A DNA stretch of 64,000 bases. Source: CAVVEQ01 sp963747315 (lineage in GTDB: Bacteria; Chloroflexota; Anaerolineae; Anaerolineales; Anaerolineaceae). Shown here piece by piece: positions 35,255 through 44,576 of the stretch (position 1 is the stretch's first letter; each line of letters starts with the position of its first letter). The translations under genes were made by a program, and so were the position numbers. A model generated the notes under the pieces. The model did not search any database. It was not told the DNA's origin and worked only from the letters and a program-made list of their open reading frames with translations. The stretch spans positions 1 through 64,000 of the forward strand of contig CAVVEQ010000005.1 of NCBI GenBank assembly GCA_963747315.1, given 5' to 3'.

Positions 35255-36604
35255 TTATTTATCCCTGGCTGCACGGGCTTCGGCAGAACGGACATGGGCA
35301 TCCAGTCCTTCCACCCGGGCAAGCTGGGCTGAAACCAAAGCAATCTCCCGCGCTTCGGCGGGGTTCAATCCGACCACACTAATGATGTGCATAAAATCCA
35401 GAACGTTTAATGGCGAGGCGAACCTGGCAGTCCCCCCGGTGGGCATCACATGGCTGGGGCCAGCAGTATAATCACCCAGCACTTCAAAAGACCGTTCACC
35501 TAGGAAGACTCCCCCGGCGCACCGGACTTTATCCAGCCAGCTTTCAGGGTCCGCGATGGATAGGCTCAGGTGTTCCGGAGCATAACCGTTGGCGAGTTCG
35601 AAAGCTTCCTCCAGGTTGCGGGTGAGAACAATTCCGCTCGCCCCCTGCAGCGATGCCAGGATGATCTCCGTCCGTCCAAATGGTTCCTGGCTATCCGGAG
35701 CTAGCAATCTTTCCACCTCGGCGGATACTTTTTCCGCCAGGGAACGCGAAGGGGTGATCAGTATGGCAGCCGCGAGCGGATCGTGTTCCGCCTGGGCAAG
35801 CAGGTCCAGCGCCACCCAATCCGGCCGCGCAGAATCATCGGCGATCACAACCGTCTCTGTAGGCCCGGCCAGCCCGTCGATGCCAACCGTACCGAAAACC
35901 TCCCGTTTGGCCAGGGTGACGAATAGATTGCCGGGACCGAAGACCTTATCCACTGCTGGGAGCTGGCCTGTCCCATACGCCAGGGCGGCGATCGCCTGCG
36001 CCCCGCCCAGAGAATAGACCTCGTCCACACCGCAAACCGCTGCAGCTGCCAGAATCACGGATGGAATCTTCCCATCCGGACCGGGTGGTGTGACCAGCAC
36101 AACCTGCTCCACACCGGCAACCTTCGCGGGGATCGCGGACATGATCACACTGGATGGCAGGGGTGCTGAACCGCCCGGGATATATAACCCCACCCGCCGG
36201 ATCGGACGGTAGATCTGTCCCAAACGGGGACCGGTCTGAGCGGTGAACCAGGTGGAGGCTGGCTGAAGTTTATAAAACGCTTCCACTCTTACCGCTGCAA
36301 TCCGGAAATTTTCTACAACCAGGGGTGAGATTTTTTTCAGGGATGCCTGGATCTCTTCACCGGGGACTCGGAACCGCTCGATCCGCTTGCCATCCAATAT
36401 ATAGGTCCAATCTGTCAGGGCGGCATCGCCCCGCGACCGGACATCGGCAAGGATGCGCTGGACCGCCTGCAGCGGGTTAAGATCCTCGCCGAAGGCCTCG
36501 CGGATACCTGCCTGCAAGCGTGCAGGAACAGGTCCCTCCCCCAGCGGTTTTCGTTGGAGGATGGATCCTTCGGCAGAAGTTCGGTCGAAAATTCGAAGTA
36601 TCAA
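35255..36604 (-). CDS. hisD: Histidinol dehydrogenase
   Basis: 449 residues, normal length. Catalyses the last two steps of histidine synthesis. Family motifs are present: PGGSAPLPSSVIM, FGPGNLFVTLAKREVFG, the catalytic AEHDPLAAA Glu-His pair and YAPEHLSL. The start is TTG at 36604 with AGGA 7 bases upstream. It is the only his gene here and heads a four-gene minus operon with the ABC importer 20-odd bases behind it. Confidence 0.96.
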   Translation of the reverse strand: MILRIFDRTSAEGSILQRKPLGEGPVPARLQAGIREAFGEDLNPLQAVQRILADVRSRGDAALTDWTYILDGKRIERFRVPGEEIQASLKKISPLVVENFRIAAVRVEAFYKLQPASTWFTAQTGPRLGQIYRPIRRVGLYIPGGSAPLPSSVIMSAIPAKVAGVEQVVLVTPPGPDGKIPSVILAAAAVCGVDEVYSLGGAQAIAALAYGTGQLPAVDKVFGPGNLFVTLAKREVFGTVGIDGLAGPTETVVIADDSARPDWVALDLLAQAEHDPLAAAILITPSRSLAEKVSAEVERLLAPDSQEPFGRTEIILASLQGASGIVLTRNLEEAFELANGYAPEHLSLSIADPESWLDKVRCAGGVFLGERSFEVLGDYTAGPSHVMPTGGTARFASPLNVLDFMHIISVVGLNPAEAREIALVSAQLARVEGLDAHVRSAEARAARDK

Positions 36605-36624
36605 ATCATTATCCTTTCACAGGC

Positions 36625-36653
36625 AAAACAAAAACCCCCGGCTGACCGGGGGT
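36625..36653 (-). terminator. Attenuator terminator in front of hisD
   Basis: In the mRNA, ACCCCCGG and CCGGGGGT pair around a UCAG loop and are followed by UUUUUGUUUU. It lies after the His-rich leader peptide and 20 bases before hisD, where a terminator makes sense only as conditional control. Confidence 0.88.
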
Positions 36654-36681
36654 TCCATGTTCTCGTCGTTTTGGATTCACA

Positions 36682-36765
36682 TCATCCAGGTATACGTAAG
36701 AGACAGGCCTGCCGATCAGGACTGGGTTTGGAACCATGATGATGGGAATGGATGGTGTTTACCAT
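36682..36765 (-). CDS. Histidine-rich leader peptide of the hisD operon
   Basis: 27 codons from ATG (36765-36763) to TGA (36684-36682). Residues 5-10 read IHSHHH: four of six codons are His, the classic ribosome-stalling signal of his attenuation. The ATG is only about 3 bases after the predicted transcription start and has no ribosome site, so the message appears leaderless. Followed by an intrinsic terminator and then hisD. Confidence 0.85.
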   Translation of the reverse strand: MVNTIHSHHHGSKPSPDRQACLLRIPG

Positions 36766-36775
36766 ATTAGGTAAG

Positions 36776-36804
36776 AATATAGCAAATTTAAGAGCGTTTG
36801 TCAA
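36776..36804 (-). promoter_or_regulatory. Consensus promoter of the hisD operon
   Basis: TTGACA (36804-36799), 17-base spacer, TATATT (36781-36776). The predicted start near 36768 is just upstream of the leader peptide ATG. Confidence 0.82.
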
Positions 36805-36821
36805 GCGGTAATTTTTACCGC
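36805..36821. promoter_or_regulatory. Palindrome abutting the hisD -35 element
   Basis: GCGGTAA-TTT-TTACCGC, perfect 7-base arms. It is flush against the -35 box and just after the stop of the upstream minus-strand gene. It could be an operator or the stem of a weak terminator; no T-tract follows. Confidence 0.5.
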
Positions 36822-36822
36822 C

Positions 36823-37530
36823 TCATTCAATAGGCAGAATTAATACGCTATACAGTCCCCAGGTTAGGATGATCAACGCGAAGATGACAATAAAGGCCTT
36901 CATTCGAAACGATTTGATCTGCGAACTTATCCCAGCGAGAAAAAGCACAGAAGCCAGGATCACGGTGTCCAGCACGTAGCGATCGGCAATTTCATTGGAC
37001 TCTTCTGCTGCATTGAAGTACTCCCCCGCTTTATCTTCGAGGGTTTCAGCTTCCTCGTTTTTGGCCAGCGAATATTCGGTCATGGCAAACGGAGATTTTG
37101 GAGCTTCGGGATTATTTTTTGGATCGGTCAATAGCCAGGCATCAAACGCGACTGTGAACTCATCCCGGAATCGTTTCTGGTAAAAATCGGCCAGTTCCTG
37201 GTTTTCAGCAGCGTAGGCATTGATCCAGTTCGTAAAAAGGCCAATATCCACCTGCATCTGCTGACCGGCGATCGTGGACGCACGGCTGGATTCCACTCGC
37301 GATGCCCCGGCACGGCTGTAATTCGCTGCCTGCACCCCGCTCCAACGCGCGGATTGGTAACCGCTCCAGGCTGTAGCCAGGGTGGCTACCGCCAGGATGA
37401 TCGTGGCGAGTATCTCCGCAAGCGGTTCATATCGATCCCAACGCTGTGGCAGGTCGATCATCCCGGTTTTTTGTCCGCGCCCGTTAGGTTCAGAAACATA
37501 TTTCGACTCGGCCTTCTTGGTATCAGCCAT
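36823..37530 (-). CDS. DUF4337-like membrane protein
   Basis: 235 residues with an N-terminal membrane segment after a charged start (about 38-58, ILATIILAVATLATAWSGYQSARW), a long helical extracytoplasmic or soluble middle, and two C-terminal hydrophobic segments. This matches the DUF4337-type layout; function unknown. ATG 37530 has GGAG 8 bases upstream; the earlier ATG at 37539 is too close. Confidence 0.65.
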   Translation of the reverse strand: MADTKKAESKYVSEPNGRGQKTGMIDLPQRWDRYEPLAEILATIILAVATLATAWSGYQSARWSGVQAANYSRAGASRVESSRASTIAGQQMQVDIGLFTNWINAYAAENQELADFYQKRFRDEFTVAFDAWLLTDPKNNPEAPKSPFAMTEYSLAKNEEAETLEDKAGEYFNAAEESNEIADRYVLDTVILASVLFLAGISSQIKSFRMKAFIVIFALIILTWGLYSVLILPIE

Positions 37531-37615
37531 TGCATACACTCCATTAGGATTTTTCGCTTCAGGTTAAGTATATGTCAGAATAATTTCAATGATTGTGAAT
37601 TAAATTTCTCAATTT

Positions 37616-37650
37616 AAAGAGCCGGGATTATTCTGCATTCCTGGCTCTTT
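37616..37650 (-). terminator. Terminator of the 44-37.6 kb sugar operon
   Basis: AAAGAGCCGGG and CCTGGCTCTTT pair (one G-T) around a 13-base loop, just after the FucI-like gene on its strand. Confidence 0.7.
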
Positions 37651-37667
37651 CATTATTCAAGATCAAA

Positions 37668-39001
37668 TTATCGGATAGTTTCGACAGCCAGGTTAAACAC
37701 CTTCGAGACCATCTCCAGGGCATTCAGGTTTTTACCGGTGGTAACGATGTAGTGGTGGGAAATGACATCGTCCACCATCCTGGGGCCGTTGGGAACACGG
37801 ATCACCGCTCCATTCAGGCAGTGCGAGCCGGGATACTGGGCGTAGCTGGTCAGCTCGCCTTCGATCACACTCCAGGCATCGAAGGGTGGTTTCAGTTTCA
37901 CCAGGGTGATAGGCCCCTCTGGCAGGCGCGCGTCGATGGCGGTGGCATTATCGTCCACGATAGCAAGTACCTTGCTCTCCAGCTTCCATTTGGTCGAGAA
38001 AGATTGCGGCACAACCCCCAGGTAACCGCAGTGGGCTGCCAGCACGTAATCTTTCGGGTCTCCCTGCACTTTGGGGAAATTGGGGATATGCTCGTGTTTC
38101 AACGCAGCCTGTCCCATCAGGAAGGGATAAAGGTTTGTCATCATGAACGGAGCGCCGACAGTCTTGGAGACAAGCACTTCCGTGAGCATGGTCACCAGGT
38201 CACCTTCGCAACCCCAGATCATTTTCCTTTCCTCGTAAAGCAGGTTCCACGCCAGACAAGGAGTGGTATCGCAGTACATGGATTCATTCAAGCAGTTCAT
38301 CCCCGCTGCAATGATCCCGGGGTCCGCATCCAGGTCTTCCTTGATCTTCAAATAAATCTTGATCGCACCAAGGATCTGCTTGTTGGTGATCCTACCCACC
38401 GGTGTATTCGCCCTGCGCTGTTCCCAAACTTTTTGTGCGTCGGCGTCGCTTATCGCGCGGGCATCCTCGGAAAGCTTCTTGAAGCTCTTCTTCACTACTT
38501 TGAGCCCGTATCGTTTTTCAATCTCGCTGACGCATTCGGGTTCCCACCAGTAGAAGCGCTTGAAAATCTCATCCTGCAGCCCGGTGCCATTCGCAGGGTT
38601 ATCCTGGTATGCGAGAATCTTTGCAGATTTCAGCTCTCTCTTAATGAAAATGCCCGGCAGGCCATTTTCGTCTTTTCCAGGGTGTTCGGGGCCACAATCT
38701 TCACCCCCTTCGATGTTAGATAACTATTAATTTCCCAATCCCACATGGAAACGGTACCAAATTCGGAAGTAACCACCATAATCGGTTGTGGTAGGGTCTG
38801 GATCTCCTTCAACCGTCGAAATGCCTCCCCGAGCATCTGCGGAAAGATCACACCATCTGACTCGGGTATTTTCTTTCCCAGGGCGACCGGCTCCAGGAAC
38901 TCAGCTTCATCCACCAACAGCTTCCTCAGTTCGGTGATCTGACTCAGAAATTCGGGGTCCTGCGCACTCTTGAAAAATACGGGTACAAGTTTGGCTTTCA
39001 T
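37668..39001 (-). CDS. L-fucose/L-arabinose isomerase-like protein (frameshifted)
   Basis: About 444 codons from ATG 39001 (GGAG 5 bases upstream). The N-terminal part (MKAKLVPVFFKSAQDPEFL...) and the C-terminal part (YQDNPANGTGLQDEIFKRFYWWEPECV... to SHHYIVTTGKNL) belong to one fucose-isomerase-type protein and are separated by an indel near 38646-38660, where TKMACR joins IFIKRELKSAKILAY in the next frame. Relatives interconvert aldoses and ketoses with Mn2+; several in such clusters have unknown substrates. Last gene of the operon. Confidence 0.75.
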
Positions 39002-39044
39002 GAATTCTCCACGTTTGGATTTTGAAAAATATCGGTCAGCTAGA

Positions 39045-40010
39045 TTACGCCCAGAACATTTCTCCAGGGGTTTCCACGGTGACGGCTTCACGAAGCGCAG
39101 CGAGGCCTTTGCTCACACCCTCATCAAATGACATCAGTCCGTCTTCATGTTCCAGAGAGATCACATGGTCGTAACCCACTATGCGCAGCGCTGACACAAT
39201 ATCCTTCCAGACCTTGATATCGTGCCCATAACCAATGGATCGGAATGTCCAGGAGCGGTGGGCGATATCCGTGTATGTTTTATGGTCATTGCATCCGTTC
39301 ACAGCCACATTGAATGGATCCACGAAGCAATCTTTGCCATGGACGTGGGCGATGGCTTCACCACCCAGCTTGCGGATGGCAGTCACCGGGTCTACCCCAT
39401 TCCAGAACAAATGGCTGGGGTCAAAATTGGCGCACAACGCCGGACCGCAAGCCTCGCGCATGCGTAGCAGCGTTTCTACGTTATATATGAGCATGCCAGG
39501 ATGCATTTCCACCGCGATCTTAACCTTGTGCGATTCAGCAAATGATGCCGCGCCTCTCCAATACGGGATTCCAACCTGGTTCCATTGGTAATCCAGGATC
39601 GATAGGAAATGCGGCGGCCAGGGGCAGGTCACCCAGTTTGGCTGGGTATCGCTGACAGATCCAGCCGGCAAGCCAGAGAGAACATTAACCGCTGGAACCC
39701 CACACAATTCTGCAAGGCGAATGGTCTTTCGAAAAACCTCGTCCGAAGCCTGTGCAATATTTTTATCCGGACCGATCGGATCCCAGTGGCAGCTGAATCC
39801 GCTGATGATCATCCCCCGGCTTTCCACCGCCTTTAAATAAGCCTTGCGTTTTTCGTCGCTGGATAGCAATTCATCCACGTTGCAATGGTGTGACCCAGGC
39901 AAACCGCCCGTACCAATCTCCACAGCTGTCGCACCGAAAGAGAGGATTTTATCCAGCGCGGCTTCAAAGGGGAGCTGTTGAAAAATCACGGAAAAAACAC
40001 CTATCCTCAT
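39045..40010 (-). CDS. Sugar phosphate isomerase/epimerase (AP_endonuc_2 TIM barrel)
   Basis: 321 residues of the xylose-isomerase-like TIM-barrel family. Probable metal ligands are the Glu in KIAVEMHPG, Asp/His in NFDPSHLFW, His in HVHGKD and Glu in ISLEHED. Start overlaps the preceding gene's stop (ATGA). Substrate unknown; IolE, IolH and epimerases share the fold. Confidence 0.9.
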   Translation of the reverse strand: MRIGVFSVIFQQLPFEAALDKILSFGATAVEIGTGGLPGSHHCNVDELLSSDEKRKAYLKAVESRGMIISGFSCHWDPIGPDKNIAQASDEVFRKTIRLAELCGVPAVNVLSGLPAGSVSDTQPNWVTCPWPPHFLSILDYQWNQVGIPYWRGAASFAESHKVKIAVEMHPGMLIYNVETLLRMREACGPALCANFDPSHLFWNGVDPVTAIRKLGGEAIAHVHGKDCFVDPFNVAVNGCNDHKTYTDIAHRSWTFRSIGYGHDIKVWKDIVSALRIVGYDHVISLEHEDGLMSFDEGVSKGLAALREAVTVETPGEMFWA

Positions 40011-41165
40011 TTGTTTCTCCTGTTAAAAGGGATTATGTCAACCGTTGCTCGCAGTAATTTTACAACAATTTGACCTTCATCCAGCAGTACGTCATCCCAG
40101 GTGATCACCGAACCCTGCTTGATCGTGTTCTTCATCACGGCGCCGAGGCGCCAGACCCACAGGGAGGGCATTTTCCGCTCTGGCTTTCGACGCGGTTTCG
40201 ATCTGACCGTAAAAAGTGTATCCGCCAAAGGTATCCAGGCGCTCTCCTGGTGCCAGATCTCGTTTGGCTGTGGCCATGGAATCGGCCACCGGCTCATCCA
40301 GCGGAACCAGCGTTGTCTGACGGTGAAGATAAGCGCGCGCAACCGAAATGGGGGCTTCGAGGAACCATAGATGGTACGGGCGGAAGAAGGTGTAGTAATA
40401 CCCCTTGCCGACCTTCAGATATTCCAGATCGGCACGGATACGCGCATCTTCCACGCGGACGGTAATGAACACGCCGCCGCTCATGGCGTTCCCCTGCACA
40501 AAATCCACGGTGTGCGGAGAATCGATCATCCCGCCATCAGTTTTGAGCGCAAATATCTGTGAAACGTTGGACAGGTCCGCTTCCGGGCCGATCATGCTTC
40601 GTTTCTGTGGAGTACAGCCGGTGGCATTGGCCGCGCAGGCCATCTCGAACATGGTCTTGGTGCCATCCACATAGGAAGCCACCTGGAAAGGGTCCTTATC
40701 GGATTTTTGCGCGGATTCTGCCACAGTCTCCGGTGTGGCCTGCGGATTCAGCGGATTGTTCTTGCCCTTGCCGATGACAATGGGTGTATACCCCAGCGTG
40801 GTGACAAAATCCCAGAGTTCCATCAGGCAGCCAGGTTCATCACCGCTGGAAACCGTATAGAGGATACCCGCCTCCGCTGCTTTCTTCTTGAGGATGCGTC
40901 CCACGGTCACATCCGCTTCGATATTCACCATGACCACATCTTTGCCGTAGCGGATGCAGAAATGAGCCGTCTCAGCGCCGGACGCCGGGAAGGGTGTCGC
41001 GTCGGAGACGATATCGATCGCATCCAGCCTTGGAGCGAGGTCGAAATAAGGTGTGACCAATTTCCGACCTTTAGCAAGCTCAGCCACCGCTACGGAGGGA
41101 GAAGAAACTTCTACGATCATATCTTCAGGAAAGCCGCAATCCAGGAACGCCTTGCGTGCAAGGTT
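40007..41165 (-). pseudogene. Homoserine-dehydrogenase-like oxidoreductase with SAF domain, 5' truncated and frameshifted
   Basis: Matches the predicted homoserine-dehydrogenase-like family that carries a C-terminal SAF domain (PYHLWFLEAPISVARAYLHRQTT, ATAKRDLAPGERLDTFGGYTFYGQIE). The N-terminal GxGxxG region of about 60 residues is missing: the frame opens at LARKAFLDCGFPEDM directly after a stop at about 41169 with no start codon that could restore it. A second break near 40145-40160 moves the last 45 codons (RLGAVMKNTIKQGSVITWDDV...) into another frame. Probably a broken gene, unless the assembly is wrong here. Confidence 0.72.
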
Positions 41166-41212
41166 TGATCATTCCAGGTGTGGGTTTTGTGAATCCGGTT
41201 CGGCATCATCCC

Positions 41213-42170
41213 CTATGTCCGAGAAATGAGTTCTTCTACTAAAGATCTCTCCGGAAACGAGGATATCGCACCTTTGCTGGTAGAAGCCAATGCTCCCACA
41301 GCATTGGAAAATCTGAATATCCTCTCAAGATCATCCAGTGAAAAATTCGGGATGCTTTTCCGTTCTTTCGATATTTCGACCAGAATCCCCGCAGTAAATG
41401 CATCGCCACAACCGAGCGGATCTACTTCGATTAAATTAATGGCAGGTATAAACCCATGGTGTTCCATTGTTGCGAAATAGCTTCCTCTTTCACCAAGGGT
41501 CACTGCAACGAGATCCACACCTTCGGCAAGAATAAGTGGAACCCCTTGCACAGGATCTCGGGATCCGGTTAGGAGCTCCAATTCAACCTCATTGACTTTG
41601 AGAATATCGCAAAATGAGACCACAGAGCGGATTTGGCTGAGTGCTTCGTTTTTATCCGGCCATAAACCGGGGCGGTGATTGACATCGAAGGAGATCAGCA
41701 CTCCGCCGTCCTTCGCGACCTCTATCGCCTCCTATTGGGCGGAACGGGCGGGTTCATAAACCAGCAACAATGAGACCGCTGTGCAGGGCTCTGTGTATTG
41801 ATCAGATCAAGATCCAGATTCTTCCGCCGCAAGACAAGATCCGCCCCGGGTTCCCGGAAGAAAATGAATTTCGCGTGTTTCATCAGGCATGGCGATGAAA
41901 ACCACTGTGGTACGAACCGGTTCATCCGTGCGCATCCCGCGCGTTTCAACGCCGTTTTCACCAGCGTGCGGATCAGGAATTGACCAAACGCATCGCTGCC
42001 CACCTTTCCGATAAATGCGCTGCTCCCCAATCGGGCGGCAGCAACCGCCACGTTGGCACACGCCCTCCGGGCTTGGGGTAAAAAGCGGAAACATCAGCCA
42101 GCTTGCGGCCGATCTCCACCGGGAACATATCGATCAGGATCTCTCCCAGAGAAACTACATCTAGATTTCA
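41213..42170 (-). pseudogene. PfkB-family sugar kinase with multiple frameshifts
   Basis: The N-terminus (DVVSLGEILIDMFPVEIG, then FYPKPGG), the middle (VAVAAARLGSSAFIGKVGSDAFG; ETRGMRTDEPVRTTVVFIA) and an intact C-terminal 162 residues with the catalytic loop DPLGCGDAFTAG all belong to one ribokinase/fructokinase-like protein, but lie in several frames between 41700 and 42160. At least four indels are needed. Kinase activity would require them to be assembly errors. Confidence 0.75.
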
Positions 42171-42174
42171 TCAT

Positions 42175-42960
42175 TTAATCCCTTAGCTCGTTGTACAGAG
42201 AATACCGATCTCCGCGGAAATACAAGCGCAGGAACTCGACCGGGACCTCGTAATCATTGAAGGATGTCCGCTCGATAAAAAGGATTGGTGCAGGGGATTT
42301 CATGCGGAGTAGTTTGGCGGTCTCTTCATCCGCTACCTGGGCATGGATCTTCTGGAGTGCGCGGGTGATGCGGATATTGAATCTCGTCTCCAGAATCTCA
42401 CGAAGCGGCAAGGTCGAAAAATCATTTTCCAGTATCCCCGGGCAAAGCTTGTGGTTCAGATGCGATTCTTCAATGCACATGGGTTCGCCGTTGGCGAGGC
42501 GTAAGCGCTTAATATAAGCAACCTCATCGCCTGGTTTGATTTCCAACGCAAGGGCAACATCCTCTTCAGCCGGAATGATCTCGGCTTTCAATACTTTTGT
42601 CCCGGCCTTCAAGCCGCGCCTGCGCATATCCTCGCTGAAACTGATGATCCGCGTCAGACCTTCCTCAAGGGTGGGTTCAGCGACAAAGGTGCCGCGCCCG
42701 CGCTGGCGGGAGATGAATCCCTCGCTCACCAGGCGCTCCATCACCTGGCGGATGGTCACCCGGCTGACCTGGAACTCGTCTATCAGGTTCAGTTCGGTGG
42801 GAAACATTTCGCCAGCAGACCATCTGCCTCGCTGAAGTTCCGCCCGCAGGATTTCATAGATCTGCTGGTAGAGCGGCAGGCGGCTCTGGCGATTGATCTC
42901 AGGCACCCCGATGGGGAAATCATCCCCGGGGGCGGACTCGATGGGAAGGGTGAATGTCAC
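42175..42960 (-). CDS. GntR-family regulator, HutC/UTRA type
   Basis: 261 residues: winged helix (about 25-90, SRLPLYQQIYEILRAELQRGRWSAGEMFP ... VSRVTIRQVMERLVSEGFISRQRGRGTFV) and a C-terminal UTRA ligand domain. GTG start directly follows the stop of the Gfo/Idh gene. Probably controls this sugar operon; palindrome 44111-44138 is a candidate site. Confidence 0.93.
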   Translation of the reverse strand: MTFTLPIESAPGDDFPIGVPEINRQSRLPLYQQIYEILRAELQRGRWSAGEMFPTELNLIDEFQVSRVTIRQVMERLVSEGFISRQRGRGTFVAEPTLEEGLTRIISFSEDMRRRGLKAGTKVLKAEIIPAEEDVALALEIKPGDEVAYIKRLRLANGEPMCIEESHLNHKLCPGILENDFSTLPLREILETRFNIRITRALQKIHAQVADEETAKLLRMKSPAPILFIERTSFNDYEVPVEFLRLYFRGDRYSLYNELRD

Positions 42961-44088
42961 CTAGATTTCCTTGATCTCCACCCATTTGCCGTGTTCTGCG
43001 GAGGAGGAAACGCCGTCGAGAACCAGCTGGCAGCGGTAACCGTCGTAGAAATCCGGGTGCACAGGCTTTCGGCCGGGGATGGCTGAAAGCAGATCCGCAA
43101 CCTCGTGAATGAAAGTGTGCTCCCAACCGATGATATGTCCAGGAGGCCACCAGGCGTTGACGTAGGGGTGGATATTTTCGGTGACCAGGATATCCCGGAA
43201 GCCCTGCTCCTGCCCGGGCTCCGAGCGGGAAAAATATTGGAGCTCGTTCAGTCGTTCCAGGTTGAAAGCCAGGCTGCCTTCGCTGCCAAAGATCTCCAGG
43301 CGCAGGAAATTCTTCCTACCGGTGGCGAACCGGCAGCAGAGAAACGCGCCCAGGGCGCCGCACTCAAAACGGGCGAGGAAATACATGGCGTCATCGGCAG
43401 TGACATCCAGCATCTGACCATCGGCTGCCTTGCGCTGCTTGACGAAGATCTCCTTCGCGCCGTTTACCGCCTCGATATCGCCCACCAGGAAGCGGGCCAG
43501 ATCCACAATGTGGGCGTTCATATCTCCATGCGCGCCGGAGCCCGATTCCTTCACATCGTTGCGCCAGACATACGGAAAAGCAGGGTCAACCAGCCAATCC
43601 TGATAATACACAGCGTTGAAGTGGAAAACCCTGCCGATCTTGCCTTCCTCGATCAGTTTCCGGGCAAGCGCCAGGGCTGGTACGCGGCGGTAGTTGAACG
43701 CCACCATATTCACAACGCCGGCATCACGAGCGGCTTCCATCATGCGCTTTGCCTCCTGGGCATTGCGGGCGATCGGTTTTTCGCACAGGATATGCTTGCC
43801 GGCTTTGGCAGCCGCTACCGCAATCGGCTCGTGTGTGGCGTTCGAGGTGCATATATCGATCATGCCGATATCATCCCTAGAGACCAGGCTTTTCCAGTCG
43901 GTGGCGGTCTCCTGCCAACCGAACTTGATCGCGAACTGTTGCAAATAATCCGTGGGTTCCAGCCCGCAAGCTACTTTCATCACCGGGTTAACGGGCAGGT
44001 CGAAATAAGTAGCGACATCCTTGTAGGCATTGCTGTGCGCTTTGCCCATGAAACGGGTTCCTACCAAACCAACATTGATATTGTCCAT
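42961..44088 (-). CDS. Gfo/Idh/MocA oxidoreductase (paralogue A)
   Basis: 375 residues. Rossmann motif VGLVGTRFMGKAHSNAY and the family EKP motif (CEKPIARN), then an alpha/beta C-terminal domain with NAWWPPGHIIGWEHTF. NAD(P)-linked oxidation of a sugar or cyclitol. ATG 44088 is preferred (AAGGA upstream, family-like start). Clearly paralogous to the gene at 59047. Confidence 0.93.
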   Translation of the reverse strand: MDNINVGLVGTRFMGKAHSNAYKDVATYFDLPVNPVMKVACGLEPTDYLQQFAIKFGWQETATDWKSLVSRDDIGMIDICTSNATHEPIAVAAAKAGKHILCEKPIARNAQEAKRMMEAARDAGVVNMVAFNYRRVPALALARKLIEEGKIGRVFHFNAVYYQDWLVDPAFPYVWRNDVKESGSGAHGDMNAHIVDLARFLVGDIEAVNGAKEIFVKQRKAADGQMLDVTADDAMYFLARFECGALGAFLCCRFATGRKNFLRLEIFGSEGSLAFNLERLNELQYFSRSEPGQEQGFRDILVTENIHPYVNAWWPPGHIIGWEHTFIHEVADLLSAIPGRKPVHPDFYDGYRCQLVLDGVSSSAEHGKWVEIKEI

Positions 44089-44110
44089 AACGCGATCCTT
44101 CTTGGTGGAT

Positions 44111-44138
44111 TTGTTATAACGTAGTAACATTATAACAA
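44111..44138. promoter_or_regulatory. Palindromic operator-like site upstream of Gfo/Idh A
   Basis: TTGTTATAA (44111-44119) and TTATAACAA (44130-44138), perfect 9-base arms with a 10-base spacer. Located just before the operon that includes a GntR/UTRA regulator. Its TTGTTAT core recurs near 61234. Confidence 0.6.
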
Positions 44139-44173
44139 ATAAATTATGATTTTCAAGTAGCCATTTTAACGAA

Positions 44174-44193
44174 AAGGCGGTTCGTACCGCCTT
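44174..44193 (-). terminator. Short hairpin terminator on the minus strand
   Basis: AAGGCGGT and ACCGCCTT around a 4-base loop; on the minus strand it is followed by TT and a T-rich tail. It would end transcripts entering from the kinase remnant before Gfo/Idh A. Confidence 0.65.
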
Positions 44194-44259
44194 GGGGATT
44201 CTGGTTTCTATAATGAAGTTGATTTTTTGTTGTTCGCAGACGGTTTTTGCAGAGAAGTT

Positions 44260-44394
44260 TTATCCTCCACCTGTTGGAGGGATGAAATCTTCGGGTGTCC
44301 CGGATTGGGCACCTAGTTCTTTTGGAAACATATCCATCACGATCTCACCCAAAGAAATGATATCGGTCCGGTTGGCTTTTAGGTTAGGGGTCAT
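44260..44394 (-). pseudogene. N-terminal remnant of a second PfkB-family kinase
   Basis: 44 codons: DIISLGEIVMDMFPKELG followed by FIPPTGGG and a TAA. This closely parallels the start of the kinase at 42170 (DVVSLGEILIDMFPVEIG ... PGG) but stops where the PfkB core should begin, and the downstream DNA shows no kinase in any frame. Confidence 0.65.
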
Positions 44395-44576
44395 GAGTGC
44401 CTAATGTTCTTCAATCAATTGTATCAATTTCGTAAGGGATGTTAATAATCATTTATTAGCATAAGGATTTCATTATTCTTTAATTCTGCTATACTTATCC
44501 TACCATTCCGCCTGTTTTTTCCACTCTCAGTTAGGAATTGGCCGAAGTGGTTATCTCCATTTTTTATGAGGTTTTT

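Noticed and set aside
36655..36735. GGTTCC/GGAACC pairing as the proven antiterminator of the his leader
   Set aside because: The first arm lies within the footprint of a ribosome stalled at the His codons, so the mechanism cannot be assigned; kept only as a possibility.
37752..38723. 323-codon frame opposite the FucI-like gene
   Set aside because: Shadow frame; it spans the indel only because the opposite frame happens to be open.
43105..44124. 339-codon frame opposite Gfo/Idh A
   Set aside because: No family features, and it overlaps a full-length, motif-complete gene.
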